Shown here piece by piece: positions 8,760 through 15,794 of a stretch of DNA of 64,000 nucleotides. This stretch comes from Planctomycetota bacterium (lineage in GTDB: Bacteria > Planctomycetota > UBA1135 > UBA2386). The stretch covers positions 682,001 to 746,000 of the forward strand of contig JADJWQ010000006.1 in assembly GCA_016716265.1 (NCBI GenBank), read 5' to 3'. Every line of letters starts with the position of its first letter. Position 1 is the stretch's first letter. Made by a program: the position numbers and the translations under genes. The notes below the pieces were generated by a model. It had not been told where the DNA came from. It saw only the letters and a list, made by a program, of their open reading frames with translations, and did no database searches.

Positions 8760-9299
8760 ATGAACGACGCGACCCGCGAGCTGCTCGATGCCGAGCTCCA
8801 GATCCGGCCCGCGACGGCCGCCGATTCCGCGGGGATCGTCGCGCTGGTCGGGATGTGTTTCGCCGAATACCCCGGCTGCATCCTGGACGTCGATCGCGAG
8901 GAAACGAGCCTGCTGCGGCCCGCTGCGGCGTTCAACGCGTTCTGGGTGCTCGAGTGGTGGCGCCCGGAGCGCGGCGACGGCCGGGTCATGGGGACGATCG
9001 GCGCCAGCGACCACCCGATCGGCGGCCGGCCCGGCAGTGAGCTGAAGAAGCTCTACCTGCACCCCGCGCTGCGCGGGCGCGGCATCGCGCGCGTGCTGGT
9101 CGGCCTCGTCGAAGACCGTGCGCGCGAGCTCGGCCACACCGCGATCGAGCTGTGGTCCGACACCCGCTTCACGACCGCGCACCGGGTCTACGAGCGCCTG
9201 GGTTACCGCGCGACCGGGGCGGTCCGCGCGCTGCACGACCTGTCGGCCACGCGCGAGTTCCACTACGTCAAGCAGCTGGCCAGCGCGGCCGGCTCGTGA
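8760..9299 (+). CDS. GNAT-family N-acetyltransferase
   Basis: The 179-residue protein has the GNAT acetyl-CoA fold: an N-terminal LQIRPATAADSAGI motif, the LKKLYLHPALRGRGIARVLV segment with the pyrophosphate-binding R-G-R-G loop (motif A), and a C-terminal AHRVYERLGYRATG (motif B). The substrate cannot be told. I prefer the ATG at 8760 because an AGGTGAG Shine-Dalgarno-like stretch (8749-8755) sits right before it; that stretch itself contains a GTG at 8751 that could be read as a start three codons earlier. Confidence 0.85.
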   Translation: MNDATRELLDAELQIRPATAADSAGIVALVGMCFAEYPGCILDVDREETSLLRPAAAFNAFWVLEWWRPERGDGRVMGTIGASDHPIGGRPGSELKKLYLHPALRGRGIARVLVGLVEDRARELGHTAIELWSDTRFTTAHRVYERLGYRATGAVRALHDLSATREFHYVKQLASAAGS

Positions 9300-9405
9300 C
9301 CGGCGCGCGATCGACCGGCGATCCCCACCGACGGAGCGCCCGGGTTTCTTTCCCGGTTGTGGGCTTTCCGCGAAGGTCGATCGTCTCCAACGGCAACGAG
9401 AGAGC

Positions 9406-9454
9406 TGGCCGATCGAGGGATCGGAGGGATCCCCGGTGCGGGGTCGATCGGCCA
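9406..9454 (+). other. 11-bp perfect inverted repeat with structured interior
   Basis: Bases 9406-9416 (TGGCCGATCGA) pair perfectly with 9444-9454 (TCGATCGGCCA). The interior contains a further GGGATC/GATCCC pairing. It lies 107 bases after the acetyltransferase stop and 24 bases before the terminator, so it would be part of the transcribed trailer. Confidence 0.5.
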
Positions 9455-9477
9455 CCCGAGAGGGACACCCGCGCCAC

Positions 9478-9520
9478 GAGGCCGCATCCGTGAGGGGTTT
9501 CGGATGCGGCCTCATTCTTT
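9478..9520 (+). terminator. intrinsic terminator for the acetyltransferase transcript
   Basis: GAGGCCGCATCCG (9478-9490) pairs perfectly over 13 bp with 9501-9513 around a 10-base loop, TGAGGGGTTT, followed by ATTCTTT. The minus strand has no T-run on the other side, so it acts rightward. Confidence 0.85.
9484..9504 (+). repeat. 21-base repeat, copy 1 (terminator arm and loop)
   Basis: The sequence GCATCCG-TGAGGGGTTT-CGGA recurs exactly at 9843-9863. In this copy it is the top of a perfect terminator stem. Confidence 0.75.
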
Positions 9521-9705
9521 GTACGGACTGCCCCGAGGCGCTCTCGTCGTCCGGTGCTGCCGCAGCCGACCGCGCTGGTCGCCGACCCCGCGGCTGCGCG
9601 ACGCTGGCGGTGGTCGCGCGGCCGGGCGCCTGGCCCCAGGCGCGTCCGGCACGCGGCGGGGAACGCCACGAGCGAGGCGCGCGCGCCTGCTCCCCGTACA
9701 AGGAA

Positions 9706-9738
9706 TCACCCCCTGCGCGCGTCGAGCACAGGGGGTGA
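9706..9738. other. 10-bp perfect inverted repeat
   Basis: TCACCCCCTG (9706-9715) and CAGGGGGTGA (9729-9738) are perfect complements around a 13-base spacer. No T-run follows. It could be a DNA operator-like site or an RNA stem; no gene lies close enough to decide. Confidence 0.45.
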
Positions 9739-9842
9739 GTCGAGGAGAGACGAGGGAACGCGACCGCCGGGGGGTGCGGATCGCGCGCTTTCGAAAAGAA
9801 CGGTGCGCCGGCGGGCTGACGCCCGGCCCGGCACCGCCCTCG

Positions 9843-9863
9843 GCATCCGTGAGGGGTTTCGGA
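9843..9863 (+). repeat. 21-base repeat, copy 2 (degenerate stem)
   Basis: This exactly repeats 9484-9504, but the surrounding bases no longer form the long stem; only TCCG/CGGA plus a broken outer pairing remain. A GCGTTTCT stretch follows. It looks like a decayed or partial duplicate of the upstream terminator. Confidence 0.7.
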
Positions 9864-10085
9864 CGGCGCGTTTCTAGTGAGGCGCCGAAGGCGTGTAAAG
9901 GTTCGGGCGTGGTTCACGACCGAGGGAACTTTCCCGATCGCGAAACCCCGCCGCGGCACGCCCTGCGCGGCGATCCCACGCGCGCGGATGACGGGTGATC
10001 CGGGGGCGGGACGACGCGAGGGTCCGCGACGCGGCGCGCCACGGCCGGATCGAGCCGGAGGCCCCGAACGTCGCGGGTTCGCGCG

Positions 10086-11513
10086 TCACGAGGCGCCGCG
10101 CAGCGCGTCCATCTGCGCGAGGATCGCATCGACCGACGTGAGCTTCGCGCGCACGCGCCCGCTACGCGCGCCTTCGGCGCGCTCCCAGGCGTCGTAGCGG
10201 CACCAGTCGTCGTAGTCGACGTAGCGCACGCCGCGCGAGCGGAGCAGCCGCGGCATGGCCTCGACCTCGTCGCTCGAAAGCGGCGCGGCCGTGACGCCGG
10301 TCAGGTCGGCGACGAGTGCCGCGACGGTCGCCTTCGAGTCCGGGCTGTTGGTGCCGATCAGGCCGGTCGGACCGCGCTTGGCCCAGCCGACGACGTAATG
10401 TCCGGGCATCACGTTCCCGCCGGGCTCGCGCAGGACGCGACCATCCGCATTGGGTATCACGCCCGCGCGCTCGTCGAACGGCACGCCGTCGATCGGAACG
10501 CCACGGTAGCCGACGGCGCGGAACACGAGCTGCGCATCGATGTCGAACCACTCGTCGAGCCCGCGCGGTCGCGGGGTGCCGTCGGCGGCGGGACGCAGCT
10601 CGTTGCGCTGCACGCGCACGCGGCGCACCCGGCCGGTGCCGGGATCCGGGACGATCTCGACGGGCGAGGCACGGAACACGCAGCGGACGACGCGTGCGCC
10701 CGGATCGCGCGGTTCGACGGGACATCCCTGCAGGAACTCCACGTTGCGGCGCGCGGACTTCGGAGCCGCCGTCTCGAGCCACTGCTCGCTGACCGGCTCG
10801 AGCGCCGCATCGACCGGATCGACGACCACCTCGACACCGTCGAGCGCCGCGATCTCCTGGATCTCCTTCGGCGAGAACGCGGCCTGCGCGGGACCGCGGC
10901 GGCCGAGCAACACGACCTCGCGCACGGTGCTCGCGCGCAGCGTGGCGAGCGCCTCGTCGGCGATGTCGGTGACCGCGAGCTCGTCCGCGGCGCGCAGGAG
11001 CACGCGTGTCACGTCGATCGCGACGTTGCCATTGCCGACGACGATCGCGCGCTCGGCGCGATCGAGCCCGAACGACAGTCCCGCGAAGTCCGGATGTCCG
11101 TTGTACCAGCCGACGAACGCGGTCGCCGAGTGCACGCCATCGGCATCCTCGCCCGCGATGTCGAGTCGGCGATCGCCTTCGTTGCCGACCGCGTAGATCA
11201 CGCGGTCGTAGAGCGCGTCGAGGTCCCCGACGCGGACGTCGCGGCCGAGCATCACGTTGCCGAAGAAACGGAAGCGCGGGTCGGCGGCGAGCGCCTCGTA
11301 GATGCGCGTCACGCTCTTGATCTTCTGGTGATCCGGCGCGACGCCGCCACGCACGAGACCGAAGGGCGTCGGCAGCCGGTCGAACACGTCGACGCGACAA
11401 TGCAGCCGCTCGGTCTTGAACAGCGCCTCGACGGCGTAGAAGGCCGAGGGACCCGACCCGATGACCGCGACCCGCAGGGGCCGCTGCTCACTCCCGAGTT
11501 CTGAGCGTTCCAT
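10086..11513 (-). CDS. ferredoxin/adrenodoxin-NADP+ reductase, FprA-like
   Basis: The 475-residue flavoprotein resembles mycobacterial FprA and mitochondrial adrenodoxin reductase, which pass electrons between NADPH and a ferredoxin. It has the FAD-binding VIGSGPSAFYA motif near residue 15, the FGLVRGGVAPDHQKIKSV stretch, the NADP-binding VVGNGNVAIDV motif near 155 and the C-terminal GWAKRGPTGLIGTNSPDSKAT signature. The ATG at 11513 fits the family N-terminus; the frame continues to 11621 without similarity. It is divergent from the hypothetical gene at 11709. Confidence 0.92.
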   Translation of the reverse strand: MERSELGSEQRPLRVAVIGSGPSAFYAVEALFKTERLHCRVDVFDRLPTPFGLVRGGVAPDHQKIKSVTRIYEALAADPRFRFFGNVMLGRDVRVGDLDALYDRVIYAVGNEGDRRLDIAGEDADGVHSATAFVGWYNGHPDFAGLSFGLDRAERAIVVGNGNVAIDVTRVLLRAADELAVTDIADEALATLRASTVREVVLLGRRGPAQAAFSPKEIQEIAALDGVEVVVDPVDAALEPVSEQWLETAAPKSARRNVEFLQGCPVEPRDPGARVVRCVFRASPVEIVPDPGTGRVRRVRVQRNELRPAADGTPRPRGLDEWFDIDAQLVFRAVGYRGVPIDGVPFDERAGVIPNADGRVLREPGGNVMPGHYVVGWAKRGPTGLIGTNSPDSKATVAALVADLTGVTAAPLSSDEVEAMPRLLRSRGVRYVDYDDWCRYDAWERAEGARSGRVRAKLTSVDAILAQMDALRGAS

Positions 11514-11708
11514 GACGACGACGGAGCGCCGCAGCCGATGTGCGCGACGACGATACGTCGATGCTATCCACCGTGCGCGGATGCATCCATCGAGCCTGCG
11601 GGTCTCGCGACGGGACGCCATCCCCGCGGGCGACGCTCCGTCCGCTTGCCGATGCGCAATCCTGGGTCAGCATGTACGAGGCGCGATCCTCCCCCCGAGC
11701 CGACCGAG

Positions 11709-12299
11709 ATGCACCTCCCCCTCCATCGACGCTTTCCGCTCGGCCGCGGCGCACACACCACACGGGACGACGGTCTCTGCGCGATGGAGCTCGTCGCGTG
11801 GCTGGCCGGTGAGCCCCACACCGACGAGCCGCGCTGCGCATGCCCGGTGCTCACTGCCTACGTGCGTGCACTCAACGATCTGCTCCCCGACGCGATGCGC
11901 GACCGCCTGTTGCGCCCCTTCGCTCCGCGCCTCGTCGGCACCCGCGGCGACCTGGCGGTGACCGAGATCCGCGCGTGGCTCCTCGCCGATCGTGCGGCGC
12001 GGTTGTTCGCGCCGCGGTCGCTGGTCGCAGCAGGGCGCCGCGACCACGCCGACGCGCTGCGCAGCATGCCGCCACTCGACGAACCCGGGCACGCGCTCGA
12101 GGCGGCGCGGATCCTCGACAACGCCGGCGCGAGCCTCGCGCGGGCAGCCCGCTGGAGCCTCGGCTTCGCCGCCGCGGGTTGGCCGGCGACCGCGTGGGTG
12201 CCCGGCGTCGCCCGCGCCGCGCGGGACGCGGGCGCATTGCTCCTCGCCGTGCAGACGCTCGACGACGCGATCGTCGGTCAGTCCGCACTGCCGGCCTGA
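11709..12299 (+). CDS. conserved hypothetical protein with a GEPHxDxPxC motif
   Basis: I cannot name this 196-residue soluble protein. It begins with a short basic stretch, then AMELVAWLAGEPHTDEPRCACPVL near residue 25-45, a pattern I associate with uncharacterised proteins found mainly in actinobacteria. Ala-rich helices follow. There is no signal peptide and no clear membrane segment. The only Cys cluster (C-x-C) is in the conserved motif with nearby His and Asp, so metal binding is possible but unproven. It precedes the TonB-family gene by 55 bases on the same strand. Confidence 0.6.
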   Translation: MHLPLHRRFPLGRGAHTTRDDGLCAMELVAWLAGEPHTDEPRCACPVLTAYVRALNDLLPDAMRDRLLRPFAPRLVGTRGDLAVTEIRAWLLADRAARLFAPRSLVAAGRRDHADALRSMPPLDEPGHALEAARILDNAGASLARAARWSLGFAAAGWPATAWVPGVARAARDAGALLLAVQTLDDAIVGQSALPA

Positions 12300-12354
12300 T
12301 GCCACGCCCGAGCGCGCGATCGGGCCACCGATACGGCATCATGTCTCGCGCAAC

Positions 12355-13374
12355 GTGAACCGCTCGAACCTGCTGCTGTCGGCCGCGCTCCACGCCGCTG
12401 TCCTCGGCGTGGCCTTGGTGCTCGCGCACGGGGCGCTCGCCGCCCCGCGGCCGGGGCCCGCACGGCTGACCGTGTCGATTCCCACCGCGGTGCCGGAGCT
12501 GCCACCGCCGGCCACCGCGGCCGAGCCGTTCGACGTCGAGCAGGACTGGCGCCCCCCACCGCTGCAGGAGTTCCGGCCGCCGCCAACGCCGGATCCGTTC
12601 GCTCCCCCGGCACCTGCACCGCCGCCGGACACCGCGGTGATCCCGGCGTCACCACCGCCGGTGCGCACGCTGCCCCCAACGCACCTCGCGGCGACGCGGA
12701 TCCTGCCGCCGGCGCGCCCGAGCGCCAACCCGCGGCCCGCGGCGCCCGCCGCCGCTCCGCCCCCGCCGACCGCACCGGCCGAGGTCGTGCAGCCCGCACG
12801 ACCGCGCGCCGCCGACTGTCCTCCGCCGGCCTACCCACCGCTCGCGGAGCGCCGAGGCTGGACCGGCATCGTACGGCTGCGCGTGACCATCGACGCGACC
12901 GGCGACGTGGTGGCGGTGACGGTCGCACAGGGTTCGGGGTACGAGATCCTCGACCGCGCGGCCACCGACGCGGTACGGACCTGGCGCTACGATCCCGCGA
13001 CGCGCAACGGCGTGCCGATCCCCACCGAGCGCGACGTCGAGGTCGAGTTCCGCGGCCATCGAGGCGCGGCACACGACGGTCGTCCCGCGAGCCCTCAGGA
13101 CCCGGCGAGCCCTCAGGACCCGGCGAGCCCTCAGGACAATGCAGCGGCCGCTCGCGTCCCGCGCTCGGCCGCGACCGCGAGGATCGTGTCGCGCAGCGGG
13201 CGGACCGGCAGCTCGCCGAGCAGCGCGCGCAGCGCGTCGAGACGCGGCCGGCGCCGCCGGCGGTCGGCCGATCGCACCGACACCGCGTCGTCGAACCGGG
13301 CGTGCACGACGCCGGCGGCGCTGCCGAGTGCACGCTGCACCTCGACGGCGAGCTCGGCGATCGAGATCTCGTGA
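12355..13374 (+). CDS. TonB-family energy-transducer protein with run-on C-terminus
   Basis: From a GTG at 12355 the frame codes 339 residues: a short N-terminus, one membrane anchor (about 6-27), a long proline-rich periplasmic spacer (about 35-150) and a TonB C-terminal domain (about 155-236). That domain contains YPPLAERRGWTGIVRLRVTI and AVRTWRYDPATRNGVPI. Such proteins pass proton-motive energy to outer-membrane transporters. After residue 240 come ASPQDP repeats encoded by an 18-bp tandem repeat, then about 85 Arg/Ser-rich residues that are merely the antisense of the convergent epimerase gene. The original stop has probably been lost. No ExbB/ExbD genes adjoin. Confidence 0.75.
   Translation: MNRSNLLLSAALHAAVLGVALVLAHGALAAPRPGPARLTVSIPTAVPELPPPATAAEPFDVEQDWRPPPLQEFRPPPTPDPFAPPAPAPPPDTAVIPASPPPVRTLPPTHLAATRILPPARPSANPRPAAPAAAPPPPTAPAEVVQPARPRAADCPPPAYPPLAERRGWTGIVRLRVTIDATGDVVAVTVAQGSGYEILDRAATDAVRTWRYDPATRNGVPIPTERDVEVEFRGHRGAAHDGRPASPQDPASPQDPASPQDNAAAARVPRSAATARIVSRSGRTGSSPSSARSASRRGRRRRRSADRTDTASSNRACTTPAALPSARCTSTASSAIEIS
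13087..13137. repeat. 18-bp tandem repeat, 2.8 copies
   Basis: The unit GCGAGCCCTCAGGACCCG occurs at 13087-13104 and 13105-13122, with a 15-base third copy at 13123-13137. The unit length keeps the TonB frame open (ASPQDP repeated) and the third copy supplies the TGA stop of the epimerase gene on the other strand. Confidence 0.9.
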
Positions 13375-14192
13375 TCGCCCCCGACGTTGAGCGTGCGACC
13401 GGCCGCGCCGGGATGCAGCGCGACGCCGAGCACGATCCGCGCGACGTCGCGCACGTCGGCGAAGCAGCGCGTCTGGCGCCCGTCGCCGTACACCGTCAGC
13501 GGCAACCCGCGGAGCGCCTGCTCGACGAAGCGCGGCAGCACCATGCCGCTGCGCGCCCGCTGCCGCGGTCCCACCGTGTTGAACAGGCGCAGCACCACTG
13601 CCGGCATGCCGGTCGCGTCGACGTGGGCCCGCACCGCCCATTCGGCGAGCGCCTTGGAGCACGCGTAGCTGCCGCGGGGATCATCGGTCGCGCCCGGTCG
13701 GACCGGATCGCTCTCCGCGAACGGACGCTCGCCACCGTCCCCGTAGACCTCCGAGCTCGACGTCAGCACGACCGCGGTCCCCGAGCGCGCAGCCGCGTCG
13801 AGCACCTCCTCGGTGCCCCGCACGTTGACGCGGGCCGCCCGGCGCGGATCGGCGAGCACCACCGGGACGCCGACGACGGCGGCGAGGTGCAGCACGAGGT
13901 CGACCCCGGCGACGGCCCGCCGGACGTCGGCGCGCCGCGTCACGCAGCCCAGCTGCACCTCGACCGCTCCACGCTCGCGCGCGGCCGCGAGATTCGCAAC
14001 GCTGCCGCTCGACAGGTCGTCCAGCACGCGCACGCTGGCCCCGCCGTCGACCAGCAGGTCGACGACGTGGGAGCCGACGAAGCCGGCGCCCCCGGTCACG
14101 AGCACGCGACGGCCATGGAACTCTCGCAGGTCCTGGCGCACGGCCCCGATGGACGCGCGCGGCGCGGCGCTTCTTCCCGTGCGGACGGTCAT
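13131..14192 (-). CDS. NAD-dependent epimerase/dehydratase (extended SDR family)
   Basis: The 353-residue protein is an extended short-chain dehydrogenase acting on nucleotide sugars. The Rossmann motif VTGGAGFVGSHV is near residue 31, SSSEVYGDGG carries the active-site Ser region near 145, and YACSK near 176 holds the catalytic Tyr/Lys pair. A FNTVGPRQR segment and DVRDVAR further down match UDP-glucose 4-epimerases and UDP-glucuronate decarboxylases; the exact reaction is not resolvable. The start overlaps the PDZ gene stop by 4 bases (14189-14192). Confidence 0.85.
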   Translation of the reverse strand: MTVRTGRSAAPRASIGAVRQDLREFHGRRVLVTGGAGFVGSHVVDLLVDGGASVRVLDDLSSGSVANLAAARERGAVEVQLGCVTRRADVRRAVAGVDLVLHLAAVVGVPVVLADPRRAARVNVRGTEEVLDAAARSGTAVVLTSSSEVYGDGGERPFAESDPVRPGATDDPRGSYACSKALAEWAVRAHVDATGMPAVVLRLFNTVGPRQRARSGMVLPRFVEQALRGLPLTVYGDGRQTRCFADVRDVARIVLGVALHPGAAGRTLNVGGDHEISIAELAVEVQRALGSAAGVVHARFDDAVSVRSADRRRRRPRLDALRALLGELPVRPLRDTILAVAAERGTRAAAALS

Positions 14193-15394
14193 CGGCGCGC
14201 CGCCTCGCGCCGCAGCGCGTCGCGCTCCTCCTCGAGCTCGCGGATCAGCGCCCGCAGCGCGCGGAGTTCGCGCTCGAGCGCAGCGGCGCGCGCGAGCGGC
14301 GGCACGGCAGACCAGCGCACCGGCCGCCAGGCGTGGACGGCGAGGATGTCGGCGAGCTCGGCGGCGGTCGGCCGGCCGGCGACTCGCGCGGACACGCTGT
14401 CGGGAGCCGTGCGCACGACGAGCTGCGGCAGCTCGTCGACCGCGTCGTCCGCGAGCAGCGAGCCGGCGCGCGCGGCGTCGATCGTCTCGACCACGAACCC
14501 GCGCAGCGCCCCCGCGAGCGCGGGCCGTGCGAGCTCCTGGAGCAGGCGAGCGGAGTCCGGATCGTCCGCCGTGCGCACGTAGACGCGCAGCAACGGCAGC
14601 CCCCTGCGCGCGGCGACCGCCGCACCATCGGCCAGCTCGGCACCCCGCGGCTCGACGATCGCCAGCGGACCGGGCGCGGCCGAACCGGCCGCGAGCAGCT
14701 CTTCCACCGGGCGCAGCGGCACGCGGCGTGGTAGCGGATCGTCCGCGCAGCGCAGCTCGAGACCGGCGACCGGCGCGCGCTCGACCGCGTCGAGCCAGCG
14801 CTGCAGGGCGGCGGCGCCAGCCGGCAGCCGCACGCCGTCGAGTTCGACGATCACGCTCCCAATGGCAGGGGCGACCGCCGTGGCGGCGAGCGCATCGACG
14901 ACGACGAGGCCCGGTGCGTCGCGGACCGGCTCGACCACGAGGCCGACGCTGCGCGGTGCGCCGGCACCCTCGACCGCGGGCGCGCCGCCGCTGCGCGGGC
15001 TCCCGGGGACGGGACGAGCCGGGTCACCGGCGCGCTCCGGACGGGCGGTGAGCACCACGCGCAGCTCGAGGACCGCGGCACCACGCTCGACGAGCAGCCG
15101 GACCGCGTCCCCGGGGCGCCGCGCGCCGATGCGGTCCGCGAGCTGCTCGACGGTGCGCACCGCCTCGCCGTCGACCGCGATGACGACGTCACCGATGCGC
15201 AACCCCGCGCGCGCCGCGGGGGAGCCGGGCACGACCTCGCCGATCGCCGGCACCGGCTCCTCGGCCGGGAAGACGCCGAGCCAGCCGCCCTGCGCCAGCA
15301 GCGGAGCCGGCAGCAGCGCGCCGGCGAGCGCGACCCCGCAGAGCAGCCGGCGGGCGGAGCGGGGCAGCGGCGACGCGATGGTTCGACGGAGCAC
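14189..15394 (-). CDS. PDZ-domain periplasmic protein with C-terminal coiled coil
   Basis: Read from a GTG at 15394 this is a 401-residue exported protein with a signal peptide (about 1-34, ending PAPLLAQ). A PDZ domain follows (about 36-110, with GWLGVF, GSPAARAGLRIGDVVIAVDG and VRLLVERG), then a second weaker region (about 140-215) that may be a degenerate PDZ. The C-terminal 45 residues are Leu/Arg/Glu heptads, suggesting a coiled coil. No protease residues are seen. The frame is open to an ATG at 15439, but a -10-like TAGACT at 15403-15408 would fall inside that extension, which favours 15394. Confidence 0.7.
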   Translation of the reverse strand: MLRRTIASPLPRSARRLLCGVALAGALLPAPLLAQGGWLGVFPAEEPVPAIGEVVPGSPAARAGLRIGDVVIAVDGEAVRTVEQLADRIGARRPGDAVRLLVERGAAVLELRVVLTARPERAGDPARPVPGSPRSGGAPAVEGAGAPRSVGLVVEPVRDAPGLVVVDALAATAVAPAIGSVIVELDGVRLPAGAAALQRWLDAVERAPVAGLELRCADDPLPRRVPLRPVEELLAAGSAAPGPLAIVEPRGAELADGAAVAARRGLPLLRVYVRTADDPDSARLLQELARPALAGALRGFVVETIDAARAGSLLADDAVDELPQLVVRTAPDSVSARVAGRPTAAELADILAVHAWRPVRWSAVPPLARAAALERELRALRALIRELEEERDALRREAARR

Positions 15395-15402
15395 GGTCGC
15401 GC

Positions 15403-15408
15403 AGTCTA
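15403..15408 (-). promoter_or_regulatory. -10-like box, likely leaderless start of the PDZ gene
   Basis: Minus-strand TAGACT is separated from the GTG at 15394 by 8 bases, so a transcript would begin at or next to the start codon. No clear -35 is seen. Confidence 0.4.
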
Positions 15409-15489
15409 TGGCACGGAGCGTCCCGTTCGCAGCCCGCATCGATGACGACCAGCCACGCCCGCGCGCAGGTCCTCGACGCGGTCGAACGC

Positions 15490-15519
15490 TTGACGCCCGG
15501 GGCCCGCTGCCGCTATACA
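15490..15519 (+). promoter_or_regulatory. sigma-70-type promoter of tRNA-Glu
   Basis: TTGACG at 15490-15495 and TATACA at 15514-15519 are spaced by 18 bases, close to the sigma-70 consensus, and end 17 bases before the mature tRNA. It is the clearest housekeeping promoter in the window. Confidence 0.75.
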
Positions 15520-15536
15520 GTTCCCTCCCAAAAGGC

Positions 15537-15609
15537 GCCCCGTTCGTCTAGCGGCCTAGGATTCGTGGTTCTCATCCACGCGACACGGGTTCGAGTCCCG
15601 TACGGGGTA
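15537..15609 (+). tRNA. tRNA-Glu (anticodon CTC)
   Basis: The 73-base gene folds as a cloverleaf. The acceptor arm is 15537-15543/15602-15608 (first pair a G-T wobble); the D-arm begins GTCTAGCGGCCTAGGA; the anticodon stem CGTGG/CCACG encloses TTCTCAT, giving anticodon CTC; the T-arm is CGGG-TTCGAGT-CCCG. It reads GAG, the dominant Glu codon in this GC-rich genome. CCA is not encoded. A promoter precedes it and a 14-bp hairpin follows. Confidence 0.97.
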
Positions 15610-15618
15610 CATCAGCGC

Positions 15619-15659
15619 GAGCCCGGCACCACCTCGAGTGGTGCCGGGCTCCGTAGTTT
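15619..15659 (+). terminator. terminator hairpin after tRNA-Glu
   Basis: GAGCCCGGCACCAC (15619-15632) pairs perfectly over 14 bp with 15638-15651 around CTCGA, followed by CGTAGTTT. The T tract is short, but stem strength and position 10 bases past the tRNA support termination. Confidence 0.75.
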
Positions 15660-15708
15660 CCGGATGGCGTTTCCGGCTGGCGTATCCGGATGGCGTTTCC
15701 GGATCGCG
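15657..15708. repeat. 13-bp tandem repeat, 4 copies
   Basis: Four 13-base units, TTTCCGGATGGCG and close variants (one or two changes each), run from 15657 to 15708 directly after the tRNA-Glu terminator and 86 bases before the dGTPase start. Confidence 0.9.
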
Positions 15709-15794
15709 CTGGGTCCCGGAGCGACCGGGCCGCCGGCGCGCCACCGTTTCGCTCGCGTCGGGCGCTGACCCGAGCGCCGAGCGAGGAGCGAGCC

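Larger units (their letters stand above)
9300..10085. other. gene-free, hairpin-rich intergenic region
   Basis: No frame in these 786 bases looks like a real gene. It holds several inverted repeats: CCGGG/CCCGG (9340-9356); an 11-bp stem 9406-9416/9444-9454; the terminator at 9478-9520; an 8-bp stem 9626-9633/9636-9643 with a 2-base loop; and a 10-bp stem 9706-9715/9729-9738. A 21-base sequence of the terminator loop recurs at 9843-9863. Confidence 0.6.

Noticed and set aside
9512..9709. Small minus-strand frame of 65 codons in the hairpin region.
   Set aside because: It is built over stem sequences, has no ribosome-binding site and has a random Arg/Pro-rich composition.
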